Part shown: piece by piece, positions 8,238 to 16,759 of the stretch
Layout: the number at the start of each line of letters is the position of its first letter
Numbering within the stretch: the first letter of the stretch is position 1
Source of the DNA: an uncultured Roseiflexus sp.
GTDB taxonomy: Bacteria; Chloroflexota; Chloroflexia; Chloroflexales; Roseiflexaceae
Direction: 5' to 3'
Length of the DNA: 40,796 bases
Assembly (NCBI GenBank): GCA_937935075.1
Contig: CALGYB010000072.1
Location: forward strand, 1 to 40,796
Position numbers and translations under genes: made by a program
Notes under the pieces: generated by a model
Databases searched by the model: none
Seen by the model: only the letters and a program-made list of their open reading frames with translations
Told to the model about the DNA's origin: nothing

Positions 8238-10979
8238 TCACTGGATCTGCGCCAGATCCGCCGCAATCGAACCCAACAGATCTGGCGTGATCCGATCCGG
8301 CGCGAACCCGGCCATCTGTGCCAGTGTCAGCCCCATCATAACGCCGACGCCAGCCTGTTCGACAAAGCCGGGCATGTGGCGTTCCAGTACCGCGCGTGCA
8401 CCATCGTGTTCGACCAACGCTTTGACCGGCGAATCGACGCTCAGTTGCACCGGCGGCTTTGCCGGTCCGTCGAAGACGACGGAGTCGCTCAGGCGAAAGA
8501 CCGCGCGCGCCCGGATGTCCTGCGACGAACTGCCCACAAGAGCCTCGAATTCGCCCATCTCGGCGACCCAGGCATGCTGTGCATCGTCCCAGTACGCCAG
8601 CGCCTTGCGATCCAGATGGAGCGTGACGGTTTGTGTTTCACCCGGTTGCAGCGCGATCTTGACGAACCCTTTCAGATCCTTCTCCGGTCGGGCGACACGC
8701 GCAGCAATGTCGCGCACGTAGAGTTGCACCACCTCCTGGCCGGCGATCACCCCGGTGTTGGTGATGTCAATCTGCACGGTGAGCCGATCATCAGGACCGA
8801 TGACATCAGCGCTCAGATGCAGGTTGTCGTAGCGGAACGTGGTGTATGAAAGACCGAAGCCGAAGGGGAAGAGCGGCGCAACCTTCTTCTTCTCATAGTA
8901 ACGGTAGCCGACGAAGATGCCTTCGCCGTAGCGCACCCGCCCGTTTTCGCCGGGGTAGTTGATATATGCCGGGTTGTCTTCCAGCCGCATCGGGAAGGTC
9001 TGCGGCAGCCTGCCCGACGGGTTGACATCGCCGAACAGCACGTCGGCAATGGCGTTGCCGCATTCCTGACCGGGGTACCATGCTTGAAGAACCGCCGCCA
9101 CCCGATCCAGCCACGGCATAGTTACCGGCGAACCGGTTTGCAATACCACGATTGTGCGCGGATTAGCGGCTGCCACCCGCTCGACCAGTTCGTTCTGCCT
9201 GCCGACCAGGTCCATGTGCGGGCGATCATGTCCTTCACTCTCCCAGTCGGCGTTCAACCCGACGAAGACCAGCGCAATGTCGGAGTGCGATGCCAGGGCT
9301 GCGGCGCGCTCGATGGCGTCTTCGGCGATTGGCGGCAGATAGCCAAGCCGCACGGCGGCAAGCATGGCTGCGCCCTGATTGCTATACTCCAGGCGGAGCG
9401 CGTATGTTTGCCCCGCTTCGAGTTTGGTCGACGCCGTCGCTTCGGCGCTGCCCGCGCCAAAGAACGCATCGCCGCGCGTTTGCGCCGTCCAGTTGTCGAT
9501 AAGAAGTGCATCGTTGACGAAGAGACGGCTCAACCCGGCACTGATCAGGCTAAAGGTATGCACGCCGCTTTCGACAGGCACGAAATACGCAGTGAAGCGC
9601 ACCGAAAATTGGCGTGGATCGACGCCCGGCGCCACCTCGCCAAGCCAGACCTGCTCACTGCTCTCAGTTGTCGTCTGATAGACCGGATCGCCGGTCAGGT
9701 CGCTGCTGTTGTAATAGGCGACCGTAAACCCACGCCCGGCGCCGCCGCCCGGCGTCACCAGCGTGCTATCGAGGCGCGGGAGGTTGCGATGGTTCGTACA
9801 GCCGATTTCATACCCCAGCGTCACTCGGTCGCCGACCCGCGCCGCAATGCCGTCGTAGGGCGCAATGGCGTAGTGCGCATTCACCTGTGCGCTCCCGCCG
9901 CCCATGATCTGCGCCGTTTTTGCGTTGGGTCCGATGATTGCAATCGACGCCAGGTTCGGCAGGTTGAGCGGCAGAATGCCGCCATCATTCTTGAGCAGCA
10001 CCATACCCTCGGCGGCTGCGCGGCGGATAAGCGCGCGATGCGCAGGACGATCAATCGCCTGCTCAGGAGGGATCTCCGGGTTCTCAAAGGCGCCGGAACG
10101 CGCAATCGTGCGCAGCATGCGGCGCACCGATTCGTCGATGGACGCCATGCTCACCTGACCGTTTTCGACGGCGGCGATCAAGCGCTCACCGCGCCAGCGC
10201 GTCGGTCCCGGCATTTCCAGGTCCAGTCCATTGGCTGCCGCATCGACCACGCTCTTCGTGCCGAACCAGTCGGACATCACGATGCCGTCGAAGCCCCATT
10301 CGCGCTTGAGGATATCGACCAGCAGCATTGGATGTTCGCTGGCGTACACGCCGTTGACGCGATTGTACGCTGCCATGACCGCCCAGGTCTTCGCTTCCTG
10401 CACTGCGGCACAGAAGGGAGGCAAGTAGATCTCGCGCAGGGTGCGCTCATCGACCTCGGAACTGATCGTGTTGCGCTCGAATTCCGAGTCGTTACACACA
10501 TAGTGCTTAACCGTCGCACCAACGCCGCGCCGCTGCAATCCGGTGATGTAGGCGACCGCCATACGCGCCGAGAGGTATGGATCTTCGGAATAGCATTCGA
10601 AGTTGCGCCCATTGAGCGGTGAGCGGTGGATATTGACCGTCGGCGCCAGCAGGAGGCGCGCCCCTTTGGATTGCGCCTCTTCCGCCAGCGCTTCGCCGAC
10701 CTCTTCGACGAGGCTGGTGTTCCACGTGGCTGCCAGCGCAATCCCGACGGGGAAGCATGCAGCGGTGACGGCGCCGCCGACAAAGCCGCCTGCGCCGCGT
10801 GCGCCGTTTGGTCCGTCTGTGACCTTGATCGCGGGAATACCCAACCGCTCGATGGGGGTGGTCGTCCACATACTCGATCCTGCCAGGAGCGCGACCTTCT
10901 CTGCCAGCGTCATCTGCTGCAACAGCGAATTGATGCGCGCTTCTACGTCTTTGGTGAGAGCGACTCCGGTGTCGGTCAT
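8238..10979 (-). CDS. Glycoside hydrolase family 3 beta-glucosidase with PA14 domain
   Basis: A 913-residue GH3 enzyme that probably releases glucose or related sugars from beta-glycosides by a retaining mechanism. N-terminal GH3 barrel at ~20-320: substrate-contact motifs DGPNG (55-59), GRNFE (124-128) and KHY (158-160), and nucleophile Asp237 in VMSDW. The second alpha/beta sandwich starts near 340 (AAAEGMVLLKND) and is interrupted by a PA14 carbohydrate-binding-like insert (roughly 400-560, with YYNSSDLTGDPVY and LRLEYSNQG). The fibronectin-III-like domain follows (~690-800, with VQLYVRD), then an uncommon ~100-residue C-terminal extension. No signal peptide is visible, so it is probably cytoplasmic. 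ATG 10979 follows AGGGAGAAC. This domain order is the one known for K. marxianus BglI-type GH3 enzymes. Confidence 0.92.
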   Translation of the reverse strand: MTDTGVALTKDVEARINSLLQQMTLAEKVALLAGSSMWTTTPIERLGIPAIKVTDGPNGARGAGGFVGGAVTAACFPVGIALAATWNTSLVEEVGEALAEEAQSKGARLLLAPTVNIHRSPLNGRNFECYSEDPYLSARMAVAYITGLQRRGVGATVKHYVCNDSEFERNTISSEVDERTLREIYLPPFCAAVQEAKTWAVMAAYNRVNGVYASEHPMLLVDILKREWGFDGIVMSDWFGTKSVVDAAANGLDLEMPGPTRWRGERLIAAVENGQVSMASIDESVRRMLRTIARSGAFENPEIPPEQAIDRPAHRALIRRAAAEGMVLLKNDGGILPLNLPNLASIAIIGPNAKTAQIMGGGSAQVNAHYAIAPYDGIAARVGDRVTLGYEIGCTNHRNLPRLDSTLVTPGGGAGRGFTVAYYNSSDLTGDPVYQTTTESSEQVWLGEVAPGVDPRQFSVRFTAYFVPVESGVHTFSLISAGLSRLFVNDALLIDNWTAQTRGDAFFGAGSAEATASTKLEAGQTYALRLEYSNQGAAMLAAVRLGYLPPIAEDAIERAAALASHSDIALVFVGLNADWESEGHDRPHMDLVGRQNELVERVAAANPRTIVVLQTGSPVTMPWLDRVAAVLQAWYPGQECGNAIADVLFGDVNPSGRLPQTFPMRLEDNPAYINYPGENGRVRYGEGIFVGYRYYEKKKVAPLFPFGFGLSYTTFRYDNLHLSADVIGPDDRLTVQIDITNTGVIAGQEVVQLYVRDIAARVARPEKDLKGFVKIALQPGETQTVTLHLDRKALAYWDDAQHAWVAEMGEFEALVGSSSQDIRARAVFRLSDSVVFDGPAKPPVQLSVDSPVKALVEHDGARAVLERHMPGFVEQAGVGVMMGLTLAQMAGFAPDRITPDLLGSIAADLAQIQ

Positions 10980-11093
10980 GGTGCTGTTCTCCCTGGAATA
11001 TCCTCAATGGCGAATGTTGTCGGGCGCTCTTAGCATACCACGAGTCATGGACGTGCGCTTCATCCTTCTATGAACGCATGTGTTTACGCTTCT

Positions 11094-11155
11094 CCTGGGA
11101 GCGAGGGCATCCTGCCCTCAAGCACTGGCGCAGGCGAGACGCCCGCGCTCCCAGG
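11094..11155. repeat. Nested palindromic element
   Basis: Perfect 10-base outer arms (11094-11103 and 11146-11155) enclose a second perfect hairpin GAGGGC-ATCCT-GCCCTC (11103-11119). The form matches a dispersed intergenic palindrome. It lies about 115 bases upstream of the GH3 start. Confidence 0.75.
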
Positions 11156-11480
11156 CTTGCAGAGTTACCCAACTCTAAACACGCACCGATGAACGTAACT
11201 GTTCACCGTTGGGGGCAACAACTCCGCCAGCCGATCAAGACGGGGGGGCGGGGTGACCTTTGAGAACAACATCTAACGGTCGATAAACGCCAGCGTATGA
11301 CGCCCCGCCACCCCAGGGCATTGTGCAGACGCGACGCCAGCACACCCAGGGATGGCGTGCAACCCCACAGACAGGCGCGCGTTACCCGTCACTCATCACA
11401 ACCCGGCGGCAACGCCCAGCGCTCCCAGGAACAGTGTGAACAGTCACCCACAAACACCAGGAGATGATCCGAAAAAGTTG

Positions 11481-11509
11481 GATGGGCGAAGGCAGCGCCT
11501 TCACCTATC
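11481..11509. repeat. GGCGAAGGCA palindrome, copy 1
   Basis: GATGGGCGAAGGC faces GCCTTCACCTATC with two G-T type mismatches. Related copies are at 13926-13956 and 25188-25222. Confidence 0.75.
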
Positions 11510-11580
11510 ATTCAGACGCGCTCTCACAGAGCGAACAACCAGATGTTGCACAATAGTGGACCGTGTCGGACGTCCCACGG

Positions 11581-11615
11581 CTGACGCTGGCTTCGACAGG
11601 CTCAGCCAACGTCAG
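11581..11615. repeat. 11-nt-loop palindrome (TCGACAGGCTC), copy 2
   Basis: Arms CTGACGCTGGCT / AGCCAACGTCAG (one mismatch) enclose the loop TCGACAGGCTC. The same loop and arm layout is at 20995-21025, and a variant (TCAACAGGAGC) is at 4587-4623. Confidence 0.8.
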
Positions 11616-11866
11616 CCGCTCCGTACCCTTGATTGCCCAAGATCGCGTGACGGCGCGGCGCGGGCAGCGATCCTGCAGCCAGCGTCAGCCGCTCCATGTC
11701 CCTGATTGTCCAGGTTTTGGCCGATCGCACTCTAAGACGATTCTCATCTCATCTGCACTCTTTTCAAAACAATCCGAAGATATGATTACGTATGCCTTCA
11801 TGAGGCAGTCGTCCACACCGGCGCTCGTGCGCTGTTCTGTTCACAGTTAAAAGGAGAAACCCGAAT

Positions 11867-12694
11867 ATGAATCGAAACCGTGCGCTTCTGGCAGCCGTCG
11901 CTGCACTCATCGTCGTTGTCGCCGGTTGGTGGATTTTCGACAGTGTATTAGGCGACACACAGCCCGCCAGCGGACCAATGACCCCCATTCCGATCAACAT
12001 GCAGCCCACAGGTGCGCCTGAGCCAACCGCTGTGCCTGGCAACCCGACGCCGGCGCAGCCCGGAGAAACCGTTGCTGCGGCGACGGCGCCGCCCGCGCCT
12101 GCTGCGCCAACCGAGGCGCCAACGGCGCCGCCTGCCGATACTGCGCCCAATGAAGTCATCCGCTATCAGATCGCATCCGACGAGTCGACCGTCAGTTTTC
12201 GGATTGCCGAAGACCTGCGTGGTCAGCGGATTGAGGCGGTCGGCACGACGAACCAGGTTGCCGGTGAACTTGCGATTAACCCAAGCGATTTGACGACAGC
12301 GCAGATCGGCGTGATCCGGGTAAATGCCCGCACATTTACGACTGACAGCAGCAATCGGGATCGCGCGATCCGCAACTTTATTCTGAACACCGACCAGTAC
12401 GAGTTTATTACCTTCACGCCGACAGGCATCGAAGGACTGAGCGGAAGCGGCGCGCTTAATCAGCCGTTTACCTTTACCATCCGGGGCGATCTGACCATCC
12501 GCGACATCACGCGACCGGTGGCATTCGAGGCAACGGTGCGCGCCGAGTCTGCCGAACGGCTCGCTGGCATCGCCACCACAACGGTGAAGCGGAGTGATTA
12601 CAACCTCCAGATTCCAAGCGTTCCCTTCGTGGCGAATGTCAGTGATGACGTGGTGCTGACCATCGAGTTCGTGGCGCTGGCGGCAGCGCAGTAA
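11867..12694 (+). CDS. YceI family protein, membrane-anchored
   Basis: A 275-residue secreted or membrane-anchored protein. Residues 6-23 form one hydrophobic segment after MNRNR (signal anchor), residues ~38-95 are a Pro/Ala/Thr-rich linker, and ~98-275 form a YceI-like lipocalin domain: SDESTVSFRIAEDLRGQ, then GELAINPSDL, then TFTIRGDLTIRDITRPV, ending in VVLTIEFVALAA. YceI proteins bind isoprenoid-like or other amphiphilic molecules in the cell envelope. The ribosome site AAAAGGAGAAA precedes ATG 11867. It stands alone and is followed by a symmetrical terminator. Its ligand is not evident; a role with quinones or carotenoids is only a guess. Confidence 0.85.
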   Translation: MNRNRALLAAVAALIVVVAGWWIFDSVLGDTQPASGPMTPIPINMQPTGAPEPTAVPGNPTPAQPGETVAAATAPPAPAAPTEAPTAPPADTAPNEVIRYQIASDESTVSFRIAEDLRGQRIEAVGTTNQVAGELAINPSDLTTAQIGVIRVNARTFTTDSSNRDRAIRNFILNTDQYEFITFTPTGIEGLSGSGALNQPFTFTIRGDLTIRDITRPVAFEATVRAESAERLAGIATTTVKRSDYNLQIPSVPFVANVSDDVVLTIEFVALAAAQ

Positions 12695-12716
12695 GCGACA
12701 GCGAGAGAATTGACAA

Positions 12717-12745
12717 GGAAAAGGGCGTCCTGACGCCCGTTTTCC
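12717..12745. terminator. Bidirectional intrinsic terminator
   Basis: GGAAAA, then stem GGGCGT-CCTG-ACGCCC, then GTTTTCC. The A-tract and T-tract flank the stem symmetrically, so the hairpin can stop transcription in both directions between the convergent YceI gene and the epimerase gene. Confidence 0.8.
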
Positions 12746-12861
12746 CCGCATCCCCTCTGTCCCCCTTCTCCCATGAGAGGAGAAGGGGTTTGCGCTTCCG
12801 AATGTCTGAAACGGGCGATTCAGCATGAGGGCTTGCCGAAAACGTCTACCCTTGTGGGGAT

Positions 12862-13827
12862 TTATCCGTCCGATGCCAGCCGCTCCCGCCAGTACGCCAT
12901 CAATTCCTCGACGATCATTGGCACAGTGATCTGCGGTTGCCATCCCGTCGCCCGGCGCAACTTCGTGTTGTCTCCCACGAGCAACGGTTCATCGGACGGA
13001 CGAAGGCGCGCCGGATCGATGCGCACCTCCGTCCGCACACGCCCGTGTCGCTGCACCAGGGCGACAATATCGCCGATGCGGGTTGCGATGCCGGAGCAGA
13101 GATTGTAGATTTCGCCGGATGCGCCGTGTTCAAGCAGCAGCCAGAGCGCGCGCGCCACATCGCGCGTATGCGTAAAATCGCGCCGCGTTTCCAGATTGCC
13201 GACATATATGACCGGTTCCTGGCGATCACGCTCGATCAGCGCCATCTGACGGCAGAATGTCTGGATGGCGCACCGATCCCCCTGGTGCGGTCCCACGTGG
13301 TTGAATGAGCGGGTGACCACCACGTGCATGCCATAGTTGGCCGCGTACTGCAAACCGCTCAATCCGGCGGCGACTTTGCTGACGCCGTAAGGGCTGAGCG
13401 GGCGCGTGGGATGCGTTTCGGGAATCGGCGTTTCCTCTGGCTGAACCCAACCATACTCAGCGCTCGTGCCCGCGATATGCACCCGCGCGCGCGGCGCGCA
13501 GCGCCGCACCGCCTCGAGCAGGTTGATCGTCCCTTCGACGTTGGTGCGCATCGTGACGATTGGCGCATCCCACGACTCACTGGGGTAACTCTGCGCTGCC
13601 AGATGGTAGACGCGATCGGGCGCTGCCCGCTCCACTGCGCGCAAGACCGAATACGGGTCTTCGATATCCCCTTCGTGCAAGGTGATGCGCCCTGTGAGAT
13701 GTGCGATCGGGCGCGTATCGCTCCGCCAGCGCTTGAAAGCATGAACCTCGACGCCAGGCAGCGTTACCAGATAGTCTGCCAGGGCGCTGCCAACCGGACC
13801 GGTGATGCCGGTAATGAACACACGCAC
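12862..13827 (-). CDS. NAD-dependent epimerase/dehydratase (GDP-mannose 4,6-dehydratase-like, extended SDR)
   Basis: A 321-residue extended short-chain dehydrogenase acting on a nucleotide sugar. Residues 3-14 (VFITGITGPVGS) form the NAD(P)-binding glycine motif. YHLAAQS follows near 74-80. The Ser/Thr site TSAEYG is at 121-126, and the catalytic Tyr147-x3-Lys151 pair lies in SPYGVSK. NHVGPHQGD and RDFTHTRDVARAL match GDP-mannose dehydratase / GDP-6-deoxy-mannose reductase relatives. The start is GTG 13827, because GGAGGAAA (13832-13839 on the plus strand) precedes it at good spacing; a longer reading to 13899 has no such site. Probable role: a GDP-linked deoxysugar for glycans. Exact substrate not determined. 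Confidence 0.85.
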   Translation of the reverse strand: MRVFITGITGPVGSALADYLVTLPGVEVHAFKRWRSDTRPIAHLTGRITLHEGDIEDPYSVLRAVERAAPDRVYHLAAQSYPSESWDAPIVTMRTNVEGTINLLEAVRRCAPRARVHIAGTSAEYGWVQPEETPIPETHPTRPLSPYGVSKVAAGLSGLQYAANYGMHVVVTRSFNHVGPHQGDRCAIQTFCRQMALIERDRQEPVIYVGNLETRRDFTHTRDVARALWLLLEHGASGEIYNLCSGIATRIGDIVALVQRHGRVRTEVRIDPARLRPSDEPLLVGDNTKLRRATGWQPQITVPMIVEELMAYWRERLASDG

Positions 13828-13924
13828 AAGATTTCCTCCGTATGCCTTCATGCCATCGCTCTGCGCCGCCGCCCAATTCTGCTCTCGTGGCAGCCCCACT
13901 GGGGCTTGGCCGACCTGAGCAAGT

Positions 13925-13957
<33 letters not shown>

Positions 13958-14053
13958 TTCGCACGTCAGTCAGCAATTATTCGGATAGGCTCTTAGCCCG
14001 CAGCGCCAGGATGCCGTTTGACGATGTATGCCCAGACCCGATCGCCACAGCCG

Positions 14054-15241
14054 CTATTGCCGGTCAAGAATCTGCCGCTGATGCTCCGGCAGGATCGCCC
14101 AGATTGCCGGTGGACGTTCTGGCATGCGTGGCAGCGCCATTCCACCAACAATTGTCGTGGTGCACGTCAACCGCCGATTGCCGCGACGCGCATTCATCTC
14201 AACGTCGAAAAAGGTGCAATCGCCTTCCTCGATGCGAAAGATGGCAACATCACCGGGGCTGCCGGGATGGAGCGTTCCGAGTTCGGGCTTACCAATTGCC
14301 AGCGCCGGTCGGCGCGTCGCCCGATCAATGACATCGGGCAACGCCATGCCCAGGTTGAGGAACTTTGAGAGGGTCGTTGGCAGATCGAACATTGGACCCT
14401 GGACGCTGAGTTGGTGAATGTCGCTGCTGATGACATCCGGCAACACTCCTTCCTGAAGCGCTGCTTCAGCGGTGCGGTAACTGAACGATCCCGTGCCGTG
14501 CCCGATGTCGAGCAGAACGCCGCGCTGCTGCAATTCCCGCGCAACCGGGGAGAGACGCCCATCTGCGGTGAGCAGGCGATGCGTTCCGCCGGTGAAGCAG
14601 TGCGTCAGAATGTCGCCCGGGCGCAGCAGCACGACAATCTCTTCCAGCGGAGGCGGTCCATTGCCGATGTGCACCATGAGCGGCAGCGCCACCCGGTCGG
14701 CGAGGGCGCGCGCCAGGTGCAATGGGCGAATGCCGACGCCGCGCGTCGTGTTATGGTCGATACGCGCCTTGATCCCCACGATGATGTCGCGGTTCTCCTC
14801 AACCGTCCTGATCGCCAGATCGACGTCGCAGTAGTCGAGGTTGGCGAACTCCCAGGTTGGCGCGATCAGCCCGATCGCCGAGAGGTTGAGAAAAGCAAAC
14901 GTGCGCACCCGGCTGGCAGCGCAGATAAACTGGCGAAACCCTGGAAAACTGTAGGCGCCAGCGCTGCCCGCGTCTACCCAGGTCGTCACACCGCTGCGCG
15001 CAGCAACCGGGTCCGCCTCGATGCCCCAGTAGGTGGCGCCCCAGTAGACGTGGGTGTGCAGATCGACCAACCCCGGGGTGACGATCTGCCCTGCGGCGTC
15101 GATCACCTCACGCGCCTGCGCCGGATCGAGCGACGGCGCCACGGCGGCGATGCGTCCGTCACGGATCGCAACATCGGCAGGAGCGTCCAGATCGTTTGCC
15201 GGGTCAATGACATGTCCGCTACGAATAAGAAGGTCGTACAT
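14054..15241 (-). CDS. Metal-dependent amidohydrolase / deacetylase-type metallohydrolase
   Basis: A 395-residue amidohydrolase-superfamily enzyme with a full binuclear metal site. HTH (His62, His64) follows strand 1, the candidate carboxylated Lys158 is in VGIKAR, His191 is in MVHIG, His214 is in THCFTG, and the catalytic Asp274 is in SSDIHQ. The N-terminal beta-sandwich starts MYDLLIRSGHVIDP, as in dihydroorotases and the amidohydrolase/deacetylase family of EF_0837 type, which the THCFTG and SSDIHQ motifs favour. The reaction is hydrolysis of an amide or ester ring or N-acyl group, but the substrate is unknown. ATG 15241 has only a weak ribosome site. It lies upstream of the epimerase on the same strand, separated by 226 bases and a palindrome, so it is probably a separate transcript. 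Confidence 0.82.
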   Translation of the reverse strand: MYDLLIRSGHVIDPANDLDAPADVAIRDGRIAAVAPSLDPAQAREVIDAAGQIVTPGLVDLHTHVYWGATYWGIEADPVAARSGVTTWVDAGSAGAYSFPGFRQFICAASRVRTFAFLNLSAIGLIAPTWEFANLDYCDVDLAIRTVEENRDIIVGIKARIDHNTTRGVGIRPLHLARALADRVALPLMVHIGNGPPPLEEIVVLLRPGDILTHCFTGGTHRLLTADGRLSPVARELQQRGVLLDIGHGTGSFSYRTAEAALQEGVLPDVISSDIHQLSVQGPMFDLPTTLSKFLNLGMALPDVIDRATRRPALAIGKPELGTLHPGSPGDVAIFRIEEGDCTFFDVEMNARRGNRRLTCTTTIVGGMALPRMPERPPAIWAILPEHQRQILDRQ

Positions 15242-15287
15242 AGGTTGCTCGTTGCCGGGCTAAGCGGAACTGTGTGACGGATATTAT

Positions 15288-15422
15288 CTACGGAGAGGCG
15301 CGGGAATGCAACTGCCGCGCCCATGCGGCCAGGAGATCGTTTACCTCAATTGACGCCCAAGCAGACATTAGTTCGATCCGAAGCAGATCGAGACGACGGT
15401 CTGTGTTGCGTTCACGTTGCAT
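15288..15422 (-). CDS. Possible small protein (44 residues)
   Basis: Reads from ATG 15422 behind a strong CCAGGAGAGGG (15428-15437 on the plus strand). The product is a charged amphipathic helix (MQRERNTDRR..., then LLRIELMSAWASIEV) with no recognised domain. The ribosome site is the main support. It lies 46 bases upstream of the amidohydrolase start on the same strand and could be its leader gene. It may also be chance. Confidence 0.4.
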   Translation of the reverse strand: MQRERNTDRRLDLLRIELMSAWASIEVNDLLAAWARQLHSRASP

Positions 15423-15525
15423 GAGTCCCTCTCCTGGGGGTTGATGATAGCCTGAAGCAGTGTTAGCATCCAGGCGCACACCCCTTAGCGGGGATTTTCA
15501 GAACACACTTTTAGAAACATGAGTC

Positions 15526-15639
15526 CACTGCAAAAAGGCTTAACCACAAAGGACACGAAGTGCACGAAGGTGAATAAACATGAAGCGCCTTTCCTGTGTG
15601 TCCCTTGGCGACCTTCGTGGTTTCCAGCTCTTTGCAGTG
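15526..15639. mobile_element. MITE-like element, copy 1 (114 bp)
   Basis: Terminal inverted repeats CACTGCAAAAAG... and ...CTCTTTGCAGTG, with inner inverted segments ACCACAAAGGACACGAAG and CCTTCGTGGT. Flanked by TCC before and AAGTCA after. Copies 2 (15656-15780) and 3 (20814-20932) share ends, interior and flank GTC/AAGTC. No transposase inside; short open frames in it are not genes. Confidence 0.75.
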
Positions 15640-15655
15640 AAGTCATGGATGAGAC

Positions 15656-15780
15656 CACTGCACAAAGGCTTCACCACCAAGGGTACAAAGCGCACAAAGG
15701 TGAATAAAAACGAAGCGCATTTCCTTTGCGTCCCTTGGCGACCTTCGTGGTTACCTTCGCGGTTACCGCTTTTTGCAGTG
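15656..15780. mobile_element. MITE-like element, copy 2 (125 bp), tandem to copy 1
   Basis: Same ends CACTGCACAAAGG / CTTTTTGCAGTG and the same inner arms. It differs from copy 1 by a duplicated GGTTACC near 15749-15766. It lies 16 bases from copy 1 in the same orientation. Confidence 0.75.
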
Positions 15781-15826
15781 AAGTCAAACATGTATCAGGT
15801 CCATCATTGACAGAGAGGAGATTGCC

Positions 15827-16645
15827 ATGCAAACAACCGCCACCCTTCCCGCCGCCGAGCCGTATGTTATCGTCGCCCGCGACACGCGCGGCGTGGTACG
15901 GCTGACCCTGAACCGTCCACGGCAGTTCAATGCGCTCTCCGAGGAAATGCTCGCCGCGCTTCAGGCGGAACTCGACGCCATCGCCGCCGATCCGCAGGCG
16001 CGCGTGGTCGTGATCGCCGGTCAGGGGAAAGCCTTCTGCGCCGGGCATGACCTGAAACAAATGAGGGCGAACCCCAGCCAGGGATACTATGAAGAACTGT
16101 TTGCCCGCTGCTCGCAGGTGATGCTGACAATCCAGCGCATGCCGCAGCCGGTGATCGCGCGCGTGCATGGGATTGCCACGGCAGCCGGGTGCCAGCTCGT
16201 CGCCATGTGCGACCTGGCTGTCGCCTCGGAGGATGCGAGGTTTGCGGTATCCGGCATCAACGTGGGGCTGTTTTGCTCCACGCCGGCCGTGGCGCTGTCG
16301 CGCAACGTGGGGCGCAAAGCCGCCTTCGAGATGCTCGTTACCGGCGAATTCATCGATGCCCGCACAGCGCAGGCGCTCGGATTGGTCAATCATGTCGTCC
16401 CCGCCGCCGATCTCGACGCTGAGGCGCAGCGCCTGGCCGATGCCATCGTCGCCCGCCCGGCGGAAGCCATTGCGCACGGCAAGTCACTCTTCTACCGCCA
16501 GATTGAAATGGGCATCGCCGACGCCTACCGACTGGCGGGGGAGACGATGGCGTGCAACATGATGGAACCGTGCGCACAGGAAGGGATCGACGCCTTCATC
16601 GAAAAACGCCCTCCGGCATGGGCGTCGGGCAAAAACACCACGTAG
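15827..16645 (+). CDS. Enoyl-CoA hydratase/isomerase (crotonase) family protein, ECHDC3-like
   Basis: A 272-residue crotonase-fold protein acting on acyl-CoA. The oxyanion-hole segments are GQGKAFCAGHDLKQM (~65-79) and HGIATAAGCQLVA (~114-126). At the positions of the two catalytic Glu of true hydratases the sequence reads AGCQLVAMCD and NVGLFCSTPAVAL, which lack them and resemble ECHDC3-type members, so simple enoyl-CoA hydration is doubtful. The ribosome site GAGAGGAG precedes ATG 15827. The stop codon TAG (16643-16645) lies inside a CGTAGAGGCGTTGC repeat, so the native C-terminus may have been altered by insertion. The gene stands alone on the plus strand; proximity to the 3-HP genes may be accidental. 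Confidence 0.85.
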   Translation: MQTTATLPAAEPYVIVARDTRGVVRLTLNRPRQFNALSEEMLAALQAELDAIAADPQARVVVIAGQGKAFCAGHDLKQMRANPSQGYYEELFARCSQVMLTIQRMPQPVIARVHGIATAAGCQLVAMCDLAVASEDARFAVSGINVGLFCSTPAVALSRNVGRKAAFEMLVTGEFIDARTAQALGLVNHVVPAADLDAEAQRLADAIVARPAEAIAHGKSLFYRQIEMGIADAYRLAGETMACNMMEPCAQEGIDAFIEKRPPAWASGKNTT

Positions 16646-16665
16646 AGGCGTTGCGCTGCAACGCC
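16641..16665. repeat. CGTAGAGRCGTTGC palindrome, decayed copy
   Basis: CGTAGAGGCGTTGC, then GCT, then GCAACGCC. The inner arms GGCGTTGC/GCAACGCC (16647-16665) are perfect and the outer arm has decayed. Related to the perfect palindrome at 17044-17074. It holds the crotonase stop codon. Confidence 0.7.
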
Positions 16666-16759
16666 GCCGGTGCGGCGCATGGCATCGATTGCAAACAACG
16701 CACGGTCATATGGCTAAACGGCATCCATCCTGCTCTCACATCCATCATCGGGCAATGCT

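Larger units (their letters stand above)
10980..11866. other. Long intergenic region rich in dispersed palindromes
   Basis: About 890 bases without a credible gene. It contains a nested palindrome at 11094-11155 (outer arms CCTGGGAGCG/CGCTCCCAGG, inner GAGGGC/GCCCTC), a GGGCGAAGGCA-type palindrome at 11481-11509, and a TCGACAGGCTC-loop palindrome at 11581-11615. The 3' part of the last element is repeated at 11677-11714 (AGCCAGCGTCAGCCGCTCC). The YceI promoter should lie in the last 150 bases, which are A/T-richer, but I could not fix its boxes. Confidence 0.8.

Noticed and set aside
9084-10622. 512-residue plus-strand frame opposite the GH3 gene
   Set aside because: It is an antisense shadow of a full-length GH3 enzyme with all catalytic motifs.
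15540-15810. Frames of 62-83 residues over the tandem repeats near 15.6 kb
   Set aside because: They are translations of the MITE-like inverted repeats; similar peptides arise from the copy at 20.8 kb, which shows repeat sequence and not a conserved protein.
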